Part shown: piece after piece, positions 21,955-29,882 of the stretch
Layout: each line of letters begins with the position of its first letter
Numbering within the stretch: the first letter of the stretch is position 1
Notes under the pieces: generated by a model
What the model saw: only the letters and a program-made list of their open reading frames with translations
The model's database searches: none
What the model was told of the DNA's origin: nothing
Assembly: GCA_002701395.1 (NCBI GenBank)
Contig: NZVC01000027.1
Location: 135,811 to 178,095 of the forward strand
From: Maritimibacter sp.
GTDB taxonomy: Bacteria; Pseudomonadota; Alphaproteobacteria; Rhodobacterales; Rhodobacteraceae
Reading direction: 5' to 3'
DNA length: 42,285 bases
Translations under genes and position numbers: made by a program

Positions 21955-24900
21955 GTGGCCGACTTCAAGAAGATCCTGATCGCGAACCGCGGGGAGATCG
22001 CCATCCGGGTCATGCGCGCCGCCAACGAGCTTGGCAAACGGACGGTCGCGATCTTCGCCGAAGAGGACAAGCTGTCGCTTCACCGGTTCAAGGCCGACGA
22101 GGCCTACAAGATCGGCGAAGGCATGGGCCCCGTGGCGGCGTATCTGTCGATCGAAGAGATCATCCGCGTCGCCAAGATGTGCGGCGCCGATGCGATCCAC
22201 CCCGGTTACGGCCTGCTGTCCGAGAACCCGGACTTCGTGGACGCCTGCGCCGCGAACGGAATCACCTTCATCGGTCCCAAGTCGGACACCATGCGCGCGC
22301 TTGGCGACAAGGCCAGCGCCCGGAAGGTCGCCATCAAGGCCGGCGTGCCGGTGATCCCGGCGACCGAAGTGCTGGGCGACGACATGAAGGCCATCGCCAA
22401 GGAAGCCGAAGAAATCGGCTATCCCATGATGCTGAAGGCGTCGTGGGGCGGCGGCGGTCGCGGGATGCGGCCGATCATGGGCCCCGACGAGCTTGAGTCG
22501 AAGGTCAAGGAAGGCCGCCGCGAGGCCGAAGCCGCCTTTGGGAACGGCGAAGGTTATCTTGAAAAGATGATCATGAAGGCCCGCCACGTCGAGGTTCAGA
22601 TCCTCGGCGATCAAGAGGGCAACATCTATCACCTGTGGGAACGGGACTGTTCCGTTCAGCGCCGCAACCAGAAGGTCGTGGAACGCGCCCCCGCCCCCTA
22701 CCTGTCGCCCGCCCAGCGTGAAACGCTGTGCAATCTCGGCAAGAAGATCGCCGAGGCGGTGAACTACGAATGCGCCGGAACCATCGAATTCCTGATGGAT
22801 ATGGAAAGCGGCGAATTCTACTTCATCGAGGTGAACCCCCGCGTGCAGGTGGAACACACCGTCACCGAGGAAGTCACCGGGATCGACATCGTCCGCGCGC
22901 AGATCCTGATCGCCGAGGGCAAGTCGCTGACCGAAGCCACCGGCGTCGCCAGCCAGTACGACGTGCAGCTTGACGGCCACGCAATCCAGTGCCGGATCAC
23001 CACCGAGGATCCGCAGAACAATTTCATCCCCGACTATGGCCGGATCACCGCCTATCGCGGCGCGACGGGAATGGGCATCCGGCTGGACGGCGGCACCGCC
23101 TATAGCGGCGCGGTCATCACGCGGTATTACGACTCGCTGTTGGAAAAGATCACCGCTTGGGCGCCGACGCCCGAGGCCGCGATCAAGCGGATCGACCGGG
23201 CCTTGCGCGAATTCCGCATCCGGGGCGTGGCGACGAACATCGATTTCGTCATCAACCTGCTGCGGCACCCGACGTTCCTGTCGAACGAATACCACACCAA
23301 GTTCATCGACCAGACGCCCGAACTGTTCGACTTCAAGCCGCGCCGCGACCGCGCGACGCGCCTGCTGACCTACATCGCCGACATCACGGTGAACGGGCAC
23401 CCGGAAACCGAAGGTCGACCCAAGCCGCACCCGGAACTGAAGCCGGCCCGCGTGCCGGAACTGAAGCTGGGCACACCGCCGCCGGGTACCCGCCAGATCC
23501 TTGAGGAAAAGGGTCCCAAAGCGCTGGCCGACTGGATGCTGGACCAAAAGCGACTTCTGATCACCGACACCACCATGCGCGACGGGCACCAGTCGCTGCT
23601 GGCCACCCGGATGCGGTCGATCGACATGATCAAGGCGGCGCCCGCCTATGCCGCCAACCTGCCGGAACTGTTCTCGGTCGAATGCTGGGGCGGCGCGACC
23701 TTCGACGTGGCCTATCGCTTCTTGCAGGAATGCCCGTGGCAACGCCTGCGCGACATCCGTGCGGCGATGCCGAACCTGCTGACGCAGATGCTTCTGCGCG
23801 GCTCGAACGGGGTGGGCTATACCGTCTATCCCGACAACGTGGTGAAGGCCTTCACCAAGCAGGCCGCCGAGTCCGGCGTCGACATCTTCCGTGTGTTCGA
23901 CTCGCTCAACTGGGTCGAGAACATGCGCGTGTCGATGGATGCTGTGCTGGAGACCGACAAGGTGCTGGAAGGCACGGTCTGCTACACCGGCGACCTGTTC
24001 GACGCGGCGCGGCCCAAGTACGACCTGAAGTACTATGTCACGATGGCGAAAGAGCTGGAGAAATCCGGCGCCCACGTCCTTGGCGTCAAGGACATGGCGG
24101 GGCTGCTGAAGCCGGTCGCGGCGCGGACGCTGTTCAAGGCGCTGAAGGAAGAGATTTCGATCCCGATCCATTTCCACACCCATGACACCGCAGGCATCGC
24201 GGCGGGCACGATCCTTGCCGCCGCCGAGGCGGGCGTGGACGCGGTCGATTGCGCGATGGACGCGCTGTCGGGCAACACCAGCCAAGCGACGCTGGGCACC
24301 GTGGTCGAGATCCTTGCCCAGACCGAGCGCGACACGGGGCTGGACGTCGAGGCGATCCGCGCGATGTCGAACTACTGGGAAGCCGTGCGCGGCCAGTACG
24401 CGGCGTTCGAGAGCGGCATGCAGGCGCCCGCCTCTGAGGTGTACCTGCACGAGATGCCGGGCGGCCAGTTCACCAACCTCAAGGCGCAGGCCCGCAGCCT
24501 TGGGCTGGAAGAACGCTGGCACGAGGTGGCCGAGATGTACGCCGAGGTGAACCTGATGTTCGGCGACATCGTGAAGGTGACGCCGTCGTCCAAGGTGGTG
24601 GGCGACATGGCGCTGATGATGGTCAGCCAAGGCCTGACCCGCGCGCAGGTCGAGGATCCGAAGACCGAAGTGTCGTTCCCGGATTCGGTGATCGACATGA
24701 TGAAGGGCAACCTTGGCCAGCCGCCGGGGGGGTTCCCGGACGCGATCCTGAAAAAGGTCCTGAAGGGCGAGAAGCCGAACACCGAACGCCCCGGCGCGCA
24801 TCTTGCCGCCGAGGATCTGGAGGCCAAGCGCGCCGAGCTGGCCGAGAAGTTCCCCGACGAGGAGTTCGACGACGAGGACCTGAACGGCTACCTGATGTAT

Positions 24901-25401
24901 CCCAAGGTCTTCAGCGACTACGCGGCGCGGCACGCGACCTATGGTCCGGTGCGCACCTTGCCGACACTTAACTTCTTCTACGGGATGGAACCGGGCGAAG
25001 AGATCTCGCCCGAGATCGAGCCCGGCGTGATGCTGGAAATCCGGCTGTCGGCCCTGTCCGAGACCAACGAGGACGGCGACGTCCGCGTGTTCTTCGAACT
25101 GAACGGCCAGCCCCGCGTGATCCGCGTGCCGAACCGCAAGGCAGGCGGCGCATCGACGGTGCGGCCCAAGGCCGAGGTCGGCAACCCGAACCATGTCGGC
25201 GCGCCGATGCCCGGCGTCGTCGCCACGGTCGCGGCGCAGGCCGGGGCGAAGGTGAAGCAGGGCGACCTGCTGCTGACCATCGAAGCGATGAAGATGGAAA
25301 CCGGCCTGCACGCCGAAAGGGATGCAACGGTGAAGGCGGTTCACGTCTCGCCCGGCGCGCAGATCGACGCGAAGGACCTGCTGGTCGAGTTCGAGGACTG
25401 A
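21955..25401 (+). CDS. pyc: Pyruvate carboxylase
   Basis: This 1148-residue biotin enzyme turns pyruvate into oxaloacetate. The biotin carboxylase domain (1 to about 460) begins KKILIANRGEIAIRVMRAA and has the ATP loop GGGGRGMR (about 165-172). The carboxyltransferase domain (about 530-830) begins TDTTMRDGHQSLLATRMR, with the metal-binding HFHTHDT near residue 740. The C-terminal biotinyl domain has EAMKMETG with biotin-attachment Lys1113. The length is the usual one for a single-chain enzyme. The start is GTG at 21955 preceded by CAGGGGGTG; no better ATG exists. Upstream are two TGCAAA words (from 21878 and 21927) that might be regulator half-sites. It is an anaplerotic counterpart to the divergent CoA-transferase. 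Confidence 0.97.
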   Translation: MADFKKILIANRGEIAIRVMRAANELGKRTVAIFAEEDKLSLHRFKADEAYKIGEGMGPVAAYLSIEEIIRVAKMCGADAIHPGYGLLSENPDFVDACAANGITFIGPKSDTMRALGDKASARKVAIKAGVPVIPATEVLGDDMKAIAKEAEEIGYPMMLKASWGGGGRGMRPIMGPDELESKVKEGRREAEAAFGNGEGYLEKMIMKARHVEVQILGDQEGNIYHLWERDCSVQRRNQKVVERAPAPYLSPAQRETLCNLGKKIAEAVNYECAGTIEFLMDMESGEFYFIEVNPRVQVEHTVTEEVTGIDIVRAQILIAEGKSLTEATGVASQYDVQLDGHAIQCRITTEDPQNNFIPDYGRITAYRGATGMGIRLDGGTAYSGAVITRYYDSLLEKITAWAPTPEAAIKRIDRALREFRIRGVATNIDFVINLLRHPTFLSNEYHTKFIDQTPELFDFKPRRDRATRLLTYIADITVNGHPETEGRPKPHPELKPARVPELKLGTPPPGTRQILEEKGPKALADWMLDQKRLLITDTTMRDGHQSLLATRMRSIDMIKAAPAYAANLPELFSVECWGGATFDVAYRFLQECPWQRLRDIRAAMPNLLTQMLLRGSNGVGYTVYPDNVVKAFTKQAAESGVDIFRVFDSLNWVENMRVSMDAVLETDKVLEGTVCYTGDLFDAARPKYDLKYYVTMAKELEKSGAHVLGVKDMAGLLKPVAARTLFKALKEEISIPIHFHTHDTAGIAAGTILAAAEAGVDAVDCAMDALSGNTSQATLGTVVEILAQTERDTGLDVEAIRAMSNYWEAVRGQYAAFESGMQAPASEVYLHEMPGGQFTNLKAQARSLGLEERWHEVAEMYAEVNLMFGDIVKVTPSSKVVGDMALMMVSQGLTRAQVEDPKTEVSFPDSVIDMMKGNLGQPPGGFPDAILKKVLKGEKPNTERPGAHLAAEDLEAKRAELAEKFPDEEFDDEDLNGYLMYPKVFSDYAARHATYGPVRTLPTLNFFYGMEPGEEISPEIEPGVMLEIRLSALSETNEDGDVRVFFELNGQPRVIRVPNRKAGGASTVRPKAEVGNPNHVGAPMPGVVATVAAQAGAKVKQGDLLLTIEAMKMETGLHAERDATVKAVHVSPGAQIDAKDLLVEFED

Positions 25402-25429
25402 TCGCCATCTCAACCACAGGACACCACGC

Positions 25430-25972
25430 ATGACGGGCGTGCACTGGGCCGCTTGGGCGATCGGGGCCGGCTATGTCACCGGCTTCCTTGCTCTGACCTT
25501 ACTGGCCTCGCGCCGGGCCGGGCGCAGCCTTTGGCTGTTCGACCGCCCCGGCCAGTCCGGGCCTGCTTGGGGCTTCCGGCTGGCCTTTGCCGCGCTGGTC
25601 ATGTGGCCGCTGGCCGGGCCCGGGTGGTCGTCCGCCGCGCTGTGGCTGCTGCCGGTGGCGCTTGGCGCCGGGTTCGCGCTGTTCTCGCAGGGCTACATGG
25701 GCAGATCGTGGCGCATCGGGACGGCCGAGGGCGAGTTGGGCGCGCTGGTCGACGGCGGCCCGTTCCGCCTGTCGCGCAACCCGACCTTCGTGGGACAGAT
25801 CCTGTTGGCTTGGGGTCTGGTGCCGCTGGCGGGCCTGCCGATGCTGGCGGGCGCAGTGCTGATGACGGTGTCCGCCGCGCTTCAGGTTCGGTCCGAAGAG
25901 CGGGTGCTGTCGCTTGATCCCGCATGGCGCGACTTCGCCGATCGCACACCAAGGTGGATTGGACCGATCTGA
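25430..25972 (+). CDS. Isoprenylcysteine methyltransferase-like membrane protein
   Basis: This 180-residue protein with about four to five membrane helices carries the SAM-binding C-terminal signature of ICMT/PEMT-like methyltransferases: GPFRLSRNPTFVGQILLAWG and later VRSEERVL. Such proteins methylate lipids, isoprenoid or amine substrates at the membrane; the substrate is unknown here. It lies 28 bp after pyc on the same strand and may be co-transcribed. The start at 25430 is the only good ATG; AGGA lies upstream. Confidence 0.78.
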   Translation: MTGVHWAAWAIGAGYVTGFLALTLLASRRAGRSLWLFDRPGQSGPAWGFRLAFAALVMWPLAGPGWSSAALWLLPVALGAGFALFSQGYMGRSWRIGTAEGELGALVDGGPFRLSRNPTFVGQILLAWGLVPLAGLPMLAGAVLMTVSAALQVRSEERVLSLDPAWRDFADRTPRWIGPI

Positions 25973-26044
25973 TCCACGCGGGGGCGCTTGCCGTGGCGGC
26001 AGCGCATGGCATGCTGGGCAAAGTCCTGACACGGAGCCTGAGCG

Positions 26045-26434
26045 ATGCCCCCTTCCATCACTGCCATCTACGCCAGCCTGCTGGCCCTGCTGTTCCTTGG
26101 CCTGTCCGCATGGGTGATCCGGGGACGATATGCGTTCCGGGTCAGCCAAGGGGACGGCGGAGAGGCGTTACTGGCGCGGCGCATCCGCGCCCACGGAAAC
26201 TGTGCGGAATACGCCCCTATCGGCGTTCTGATGCTGTTGCTGGCAGAATTGCAGGGCATGTCCCCTGCCCTGCTGCACCTGTTCGGCCTGATGCTGGTCG
26301 CCGGTCGGCTATCGCACGCCATCGGGTTCGGACGCACCCCGCAGATCAGTCGTCTGAGGATCGCGGGCATGGTTCTGACGGTGGTCGCGATCACGCTAGC
26401 GGCAATTGGGAACCTGGTGCTTGCGATTTTCTGA
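26045..26434 (+). CDS. MAPEG family membrane protein
   Basis: This 129-residue protein has four membrane helices and the MAPEG signature RIRAHGNCAEYAPIGVLML with the conserved Asn/Glu, followed by GRLSHAIGFG. Bacterial members are glutathione-transferase-like or of unknown activity. It lies 72 bp after the methyltransferase-like gene, with GAGCCTGAGCG before the ATG. A co-transcript with pyc and the methyltransferase is possible. No function beyond the family can be stated. Confidence 0.85.
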   Translation: MPPSITAIYASLLALLFLGLSAWVIRGRYAFRVSQGDGGEALLARRIRAHGNCAEYAPIGVLMLLLAELQGMSPALLHLFGLMLVAGRLSHAIGFGRTPQISRLRIAGMVLTVVAITLAAIGNLVLAIF

Positions 26435-26622
26435 GAACATCCCACAAAGATTGAGTCCATGTCGGCCCCGTTCGTCTGCCCGAAAGCCACCGCCGGTGAT
26501 GGCATCGCAGTGATGAGGGACGCGAACCTGCGTCACCAGAAACCGCAGAACGCGCGGCAGGCCATGCCGTAGCGGCATCGGAAAAAATCGGTGGGACGGG
26601 TCAAAAACCTGCATTTTTCCTC

Positions 26623-26651
26623 TTGCAGCCCCCCGCCGTTCTTTATATCTC
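26623..26651 (+). promoter_or_regulatory. Promoter of tRNA-Gly
   Basis: TTGCAG (26623-26628), exactly 17 bp, TATATC (26646-26651) gives a good housekeeping promoter ending 19 bp before the first base of the tRNA. Confidence 0.7.
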
Positions 26652-26670
26652 ACGCCTCACCCAAGGACGC

Positions 26671-26745
26671 GGGCGTAGCTCAGGGGTAGAGCATTACCTT
26701 GCCAAGGTAAGGGTCGTGAGTTCGAATCTCATCGCCCGCTCCAAT
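26671..26745 (+). tRNA. tRNA-Gly (anticodon GCC)
   Basis: The full cloverleaf is present. The acceptor stem GCGGGCG pairs with CGCCCGC, the D-stem is GCTC/GAGC, the anticodon stem is TTACC/GGTAA with loop TTGCCAA and anticodon GCC at 26703-26705. The T-loop is TTCGAAT. Discriminator T is followed by an encoded CCA (26743-26745). It reads GGC and GGT codons, the dominant glycine codons of this genome. It has its own promoter and terminator. Confidence 0.97.
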
Positions 26746-26772
26746 ATCTCTCCGGATGGAGAGGGGTGTGAC

Positions 26773-26805
26773 AAAGGGCTGCCTTCGGGCAGCCCTTTTG
26801 TGTTT
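26773..26805 (+). terminator. Rho-independent terminator of tRNA-Gly
   Basis: An 11-base-pair perfect stem (AAAGGGCTGCC/GGCAGCCCTTT) with a TTCG tetraloop is followed by TGTGTTT. The first stem base is 28 bp after the tRNA CCA. Confidence 0.88.
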
Positions 26806-27761
26806 CAGACAATCGCTCCCGCCCATTCCCACCCAGCCTTGGCGCTGCCCTCGGTGAACCGGCGGTTGATGCGTGGCCACATCAAACGACACCGGCATCC
26901 GAGGCTCGCGGCAGATCCTACCGTCCCGACCCAAGAACCCAACCAAACGCAAATGAACTGGACGCCACACCAAGCCCGGCGACGGAAAGGCGAAACGCAT
27001 GTCCACCGTCACCGTCTGGCCGATGATCTCGCAACTGGCCCGATGGCATCGGTCCGGATCTGGCGACGTTCCGGCTCTTTTGAGAAGGGCGCGGATGACG
27101 ACGGGGGCAAATGCGCAATCAAGACAGGCGCGGCATTAAATCCGTCAAAAACTGTCGGTCATAGCCAGCCAAGCCAATCCTACACATGCGGATTGCAGAA
27201 TTGTTTCACAACATTACAGTCAATCACGCTAGAAATAAGAGTTTCGATTAAGAAACTACTCTGAATTACTTCAAAGAACTGTCATTCAGACAGGCGGTCC
27301 GAAGGCTCTGGAGTCAGCCGCGCAAGGCGACAAGCGAGATTGCGCCGATCTCAGCGACCCCTAGGATTTATCTTTTTCCAGCGCGACACGCACAGGTTGA
27401 AACCGGGGTGTGACCCGCGTTTTGCATTAACAAAACAAGGGAAATCGGGATCTTGGGCGGCTCACACCCCGTCACCGATTCGGAAATCCGCGACGACCGT
27501 GCCTTCACCGGCGGCAGCGACACAGCCCCCACGCGTTCCCATTCCGCCTTCGGATTCGGCAGGCTTGGCGGAAAAATGCCAAACCGCCATAAATATTGAC
27601 TACTTACAAAATTCCTCCGCGTCACTCGCCTGTTGATAATTTAAACCTCCTCAAAACCAGTCTTTGCTGATAGGTATTGGGCAGTCCTACTTGGTGAGTG
27701 CTCGCTGCGGGGTGGTTCCTGCAGCACGGTTGGTGGGTTGGTTCTCGCTTGGGGGCGTATT
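26806..27761. other. 956-bp region without a convincing gene
   Basis: Between the tRNA terminator and exoY I find no ORF with a ribosome-binding site, codon bias or recognisable product. The first part (to about 27110) is GC-rich, the second (27180-27740) clearly poorer in G/C. It is dense in inverted repeats: AGTTTC-GATTAA-GAAACT (27240-27257), CTGTC-ATTCA-GACAG (27279-27293), a nested structure at 27404-27471, and overlapping TTGGC/GCCAA and GGCGG/CCGCC pairs at 27565-27588. It may be a long leader or regulatory region for exoY, an unannotated small RNA, or decayed DNA next to a tRNA. I saw no repeat of the tRNA 3-prime end that would mark an integration site. Confidence 0.6.
27404..27471. 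other. Nested inverted repeat: candidate structured RNA or cruciform
   Basis: CGGGGTGTGA (27404-27413) pairs perfectly with TCACACCCCG (27462-27471). Inside, CCGC (27415-27418) can pair with GCGG (27457-27460). At the centre GTTTTG-CATTAA-CAAAAC (27419-27436) forms its own six-base-pair hairpin. The remaining about 20 nt are purine-rich and could be a single-stranded site. It lies 291 bp upstream of the exoY start. Confidence 0.5.
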
Positions 27762-28457
27762 GTGAGCCAGATAGATTTACATGACAGTGCGGTGCCTATT
27801 CACCGCGAACAGGCTGCACCTTCGATCCGGCCAGCGCACCGCGGCTATCGGGTATTCGGAAAACGGGTGGCGGACCTTCTGGCCTGCGCCTTTCTTCTAC
27901 CCATCTGCATCCCGCTGATCGCTGTGTTCTGGCTGCTGATCCGGCGCGACGGCGGGCCCGGGTTCTTCCTGCAGGACCGCGTCGGGCGGAACGGCGAAAC
28001 CTTCAAATGCTACAAGCTGCGCACGATGGTCGTGAACGCCGAGTCCGTGCTGGACGAGATGTGCAGGAAAGACCCCGAGCTGGCGGCGGAATGGAAGCGG
28101 GATCAGAAGCTTCAGATCGACCCGCGCATCACACGGCTGGGCGCGTTCATGCGCAAGACCAGCATCGACGAGCTGCCGCAGATCTTCAACGTGCTGACCG
28201 GGGACATGAGCCTTGTGGGCCCCCGCCCGATGCTGACCAACCAGCGCGAGCTGTATACCTCTGCCGGGGGTGGCACCGGCTACTTCGCCATGCGCCCCGG
28301 CATCACCGGCCCGTGGCAGGTCGACGGTCGCGGGGAAACCGCGTTCGTGGATCGCATCGGCTATGACAACCGCTATTGGGCCGAGGTGTCGTTCGGCAAG
28401 GACCTGTCCTACCTTGCGCGCACCGTGAAGGTGCTGCTGCGCCAGACCGGCGCCTGA
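27762..28457 (+). CDS. exoY: Exopolysaccharide sugar transferase (ExoY/WcaJ-like)
   Basis: This 231-residue polyprenyl-phosphate hexose-1-phosphate transferase puts the first sugar on undecaprenyl phosphate and so starts a repeat unit of an exopolysaccharide. It has one N-terminal membrane segment (about 39-60), then QDRVGRNGETFKCYKLRTM (71-89), and further on IDELPQIFNVLTGDMSLVGP and RPGITGPWQVDGR, all hallmarks of the catalytic domain. I set the start at GTG 27762 after GGGGG; a TTG at 27738 is less likely. GDP-mannose genes follow in opposite orientation. Other polysaccharide genes (glycosyltransferases, polymerase, flippase) are not seen in the window, so this is an isolated starter enzyme. 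Confidence 0.9.
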   Translation: MSQIDLHDSAVPIHREQAAPSIRPAHRGYRVFGKRVADLLACAFLLPICIPLIAVFWLLIRRDGGPGFFLQDRVGRNGETFKCYKLRTMVVNAESVLDEMCRKDPELAAEWKRDQKLQIDPRITRLGAFMRKTSIDELPQIFNVLTGDMSLVGPRPMLTNQRELYTSAGGGTGYFAMRPGITGPWQVDGRGETAFVDRIGYDNRYWAEVSFGKDLSYLARTVKVLLRQTGA

Positions 28458-28508
28458 CGGGTATTCCTTAGATCGGATCGCGTTCGGGGCCGGATTGTCG
28501 CGGCCCCG

Positions 28509-29870
28509 TCAGCCCAATTCCTGTTTAAGCCGATCAAGGTGCGCGGTCACCAGTTCCTCTGCCCGGTCCGGGCTGGACGCTTCGGCATAGCAGCGGAACT
28601 CTGGCGCGTTGCCGGACGGGCGCAGGTGCACGATCTCGTCCCCGTCGAAGCTGACGCGCAGACCGTCGGTCAGATCGGTGCCGGTTTCGGCCCCCACCCC
28701 GGTGAAGAACGCCGCGCGCCGCGACGGGTCGTCGGTCATCGCAGCAAGGAAGCGTTGCGACGTTTCCGGCTCGATCCCCGCGATGCGGTCGGCGGCGGTG
28801 AAACGGCGGGGCATGGTCGCCACAAGGTCGGCCAGTGACATCCCCTTCGCAGCCGCGCTGGCCAGCGGGGCCACCATCGGCAACAGGCTATCGCGCGTCG
28901 CCAGCGGCGACAGGCGACCGGTATCGAAGCCCAGCAGGAAGCCGCCGTTCGCCTCGTACCCGACGACCTTCTCGCCTGCGTGGGTGTCCATCGCGGCGAT
29001 CACGAAGGGCGAGCCGATGCGCGTGCGGTCCACGCGGGCAAAGCCCATCCCGTCGACGGCGGTGTTCGACGACACCGGCGTGCAGATCACCTGCGCGCCC
29101 AGCGCCTTGGCGGTCAGCGGCCCAAGCACGTCGCCGGGCACGATCCGTCCGGTGGCATCGGTCACCATCGGCCGGTCGGCATCGCCGTCGGTCGAGATCA
29201 CCGCGTCCAGCCCGTGATCGGCACACCAATCGGCCAGCATCGCGCGGGTGTCCGGATCGACCGCCTCGGTGTCGACGGGGATGAATTCGTCGGATCGGGC
29301 AAGCGGCACGGCGGTCGCGCCCAGCGCCTCGACCACCGCCACCATGATGTCGCGCGCGACCGAGCTGTGCTGGTAGACGCCGATGGTCAGCCCCGCCAGC
29401 GCGTCGTGTCCGAAGGCGTCGGCATAGCGTGCGACATAGGCCGGGGCCGCGTCGTGGTCCTGTACCGGGGCCGAACCGCCCTGCGGCGCCGCGCCCAGCG
29501 CGCCGGTGATCCGCGCCTCGTCGTCCTTCGAGACTTCGCCCCCCGGCAGGTAGAACTTCAAGCCGTTGCGATCGGCGGGGATGTGGCTGCCGGTGACCAT
29601 CACCGCCGCCTGCCCCGCGCCCATCGACGCCAGCGCCAGTGCGGGTGTCGGCGCCGGGCCGACCCGCGTCACCGGCAGCCCAAGGTCGGTCGCCGCCGCC
29701 GTCACCGCCGCCGCGATCCGCGGGGACGACGCGCGCAGGTCCTCGCCCACGTAAACCCCGCCGCCGGTATCGCAGGACGTCAGGAAGGCGCGGGTGTAAT
29801 CCGCGACCAGCTCGTCGGTCAGCTCTGTCACCAGCCCGCGCAGGCCGCTTGTTCCGAACTTGGGCGCCAT
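28509..29870 (-). CDS. manB: Phosphomannomutase
   Basis: This 453-residue alpha-D-phosphohexomutase converts mannose-6-phosphate to mannose-1-phosphate. The phosphoserine loop is TGSHIPADRNG with Ser95, the metal-binding loop is STDGDADRPM (DGDAD at 228-232), and the C-terminal phosphate loop is RPSGNAPEFR. The start at 29870 lies 12 bp after the manC stop, so the two form an operon. Phosphoglucosamine or phosphoglucomutase activity cannot be excluded by eye, but the neighbouring mannose-1-phosphate guanylyltransferase favours mannose. Confidence 0.9.
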   Translation of the reverse strand: MAPKFGTSGLRGLVTELTDELVADYTRAFLTSCDTGGGVYVGEDLRASSPRIAAAVTAAATDLGLPVTRVGPAPTPALALASMGAGQAAVMVTGSHIPADRNGLKFYLPGGEVSKDDEARITGALGAAPQGGSAPVQDHDAAPAYVARYADAFGHDALAGLTIGVYQHSSVARDIMVAVVEALGATAVPLARSDEFIPVDTEAVDPDTRAMLADWCADHGLDAVISTDGDADRPMVTDATGRIVPGDVLGPLTAKALGAQVICTPVSSNTAVDGMGFARVDRTRIGSPFVIAAMDTHAGEKVVGYEANGGFLLGFDTGRLSPLATRDSLLPMVAPLASAAAKGMSLADLVATMPRRFTAADRIAGIEPETSQRFLAAMTDDPSRRAAFFTGVGAETGTDLTDGLRVSFDGDEIVHLRPSGNAPEFRCYAEASSPDRAEELVTAHLDRLKQELG

Positions 29871-29882
29871 CGTCCCCTCTCC

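Noticed and set aside
21895..25431. 1178-codon open frame on the minus strand across pyc
   Set aside because: It mirrors pyc almost base for base. In high-GC3 genes the antisense frame often lacks stops. Its translation is rich in His, Arg and Gly with no family features, whereas the plus strand is an intact pyruvate carboxylase.
26680..27012. 110-codon minus-strand frame ending GDEIRTHDPYLGKVMLYP
   Set aside because: This well-known spurious peptide is the translation of the antisense strand of the tRNA gene. The tRNA is real; the protein is not.
26623..27264. 213-codon plus-strand frame through the tRNA-Gly gene
   Set aside because: It passes through the promoter, the tRNA and the terminator. 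Composition is not protein-like and no ribosome-binding site is seen.
26671..27761. tRNA-Gly as an attachment site of an integrated element
   Set aside because: No integrase gene and no second copy of the tRNA 3-prime end could be found in the window.
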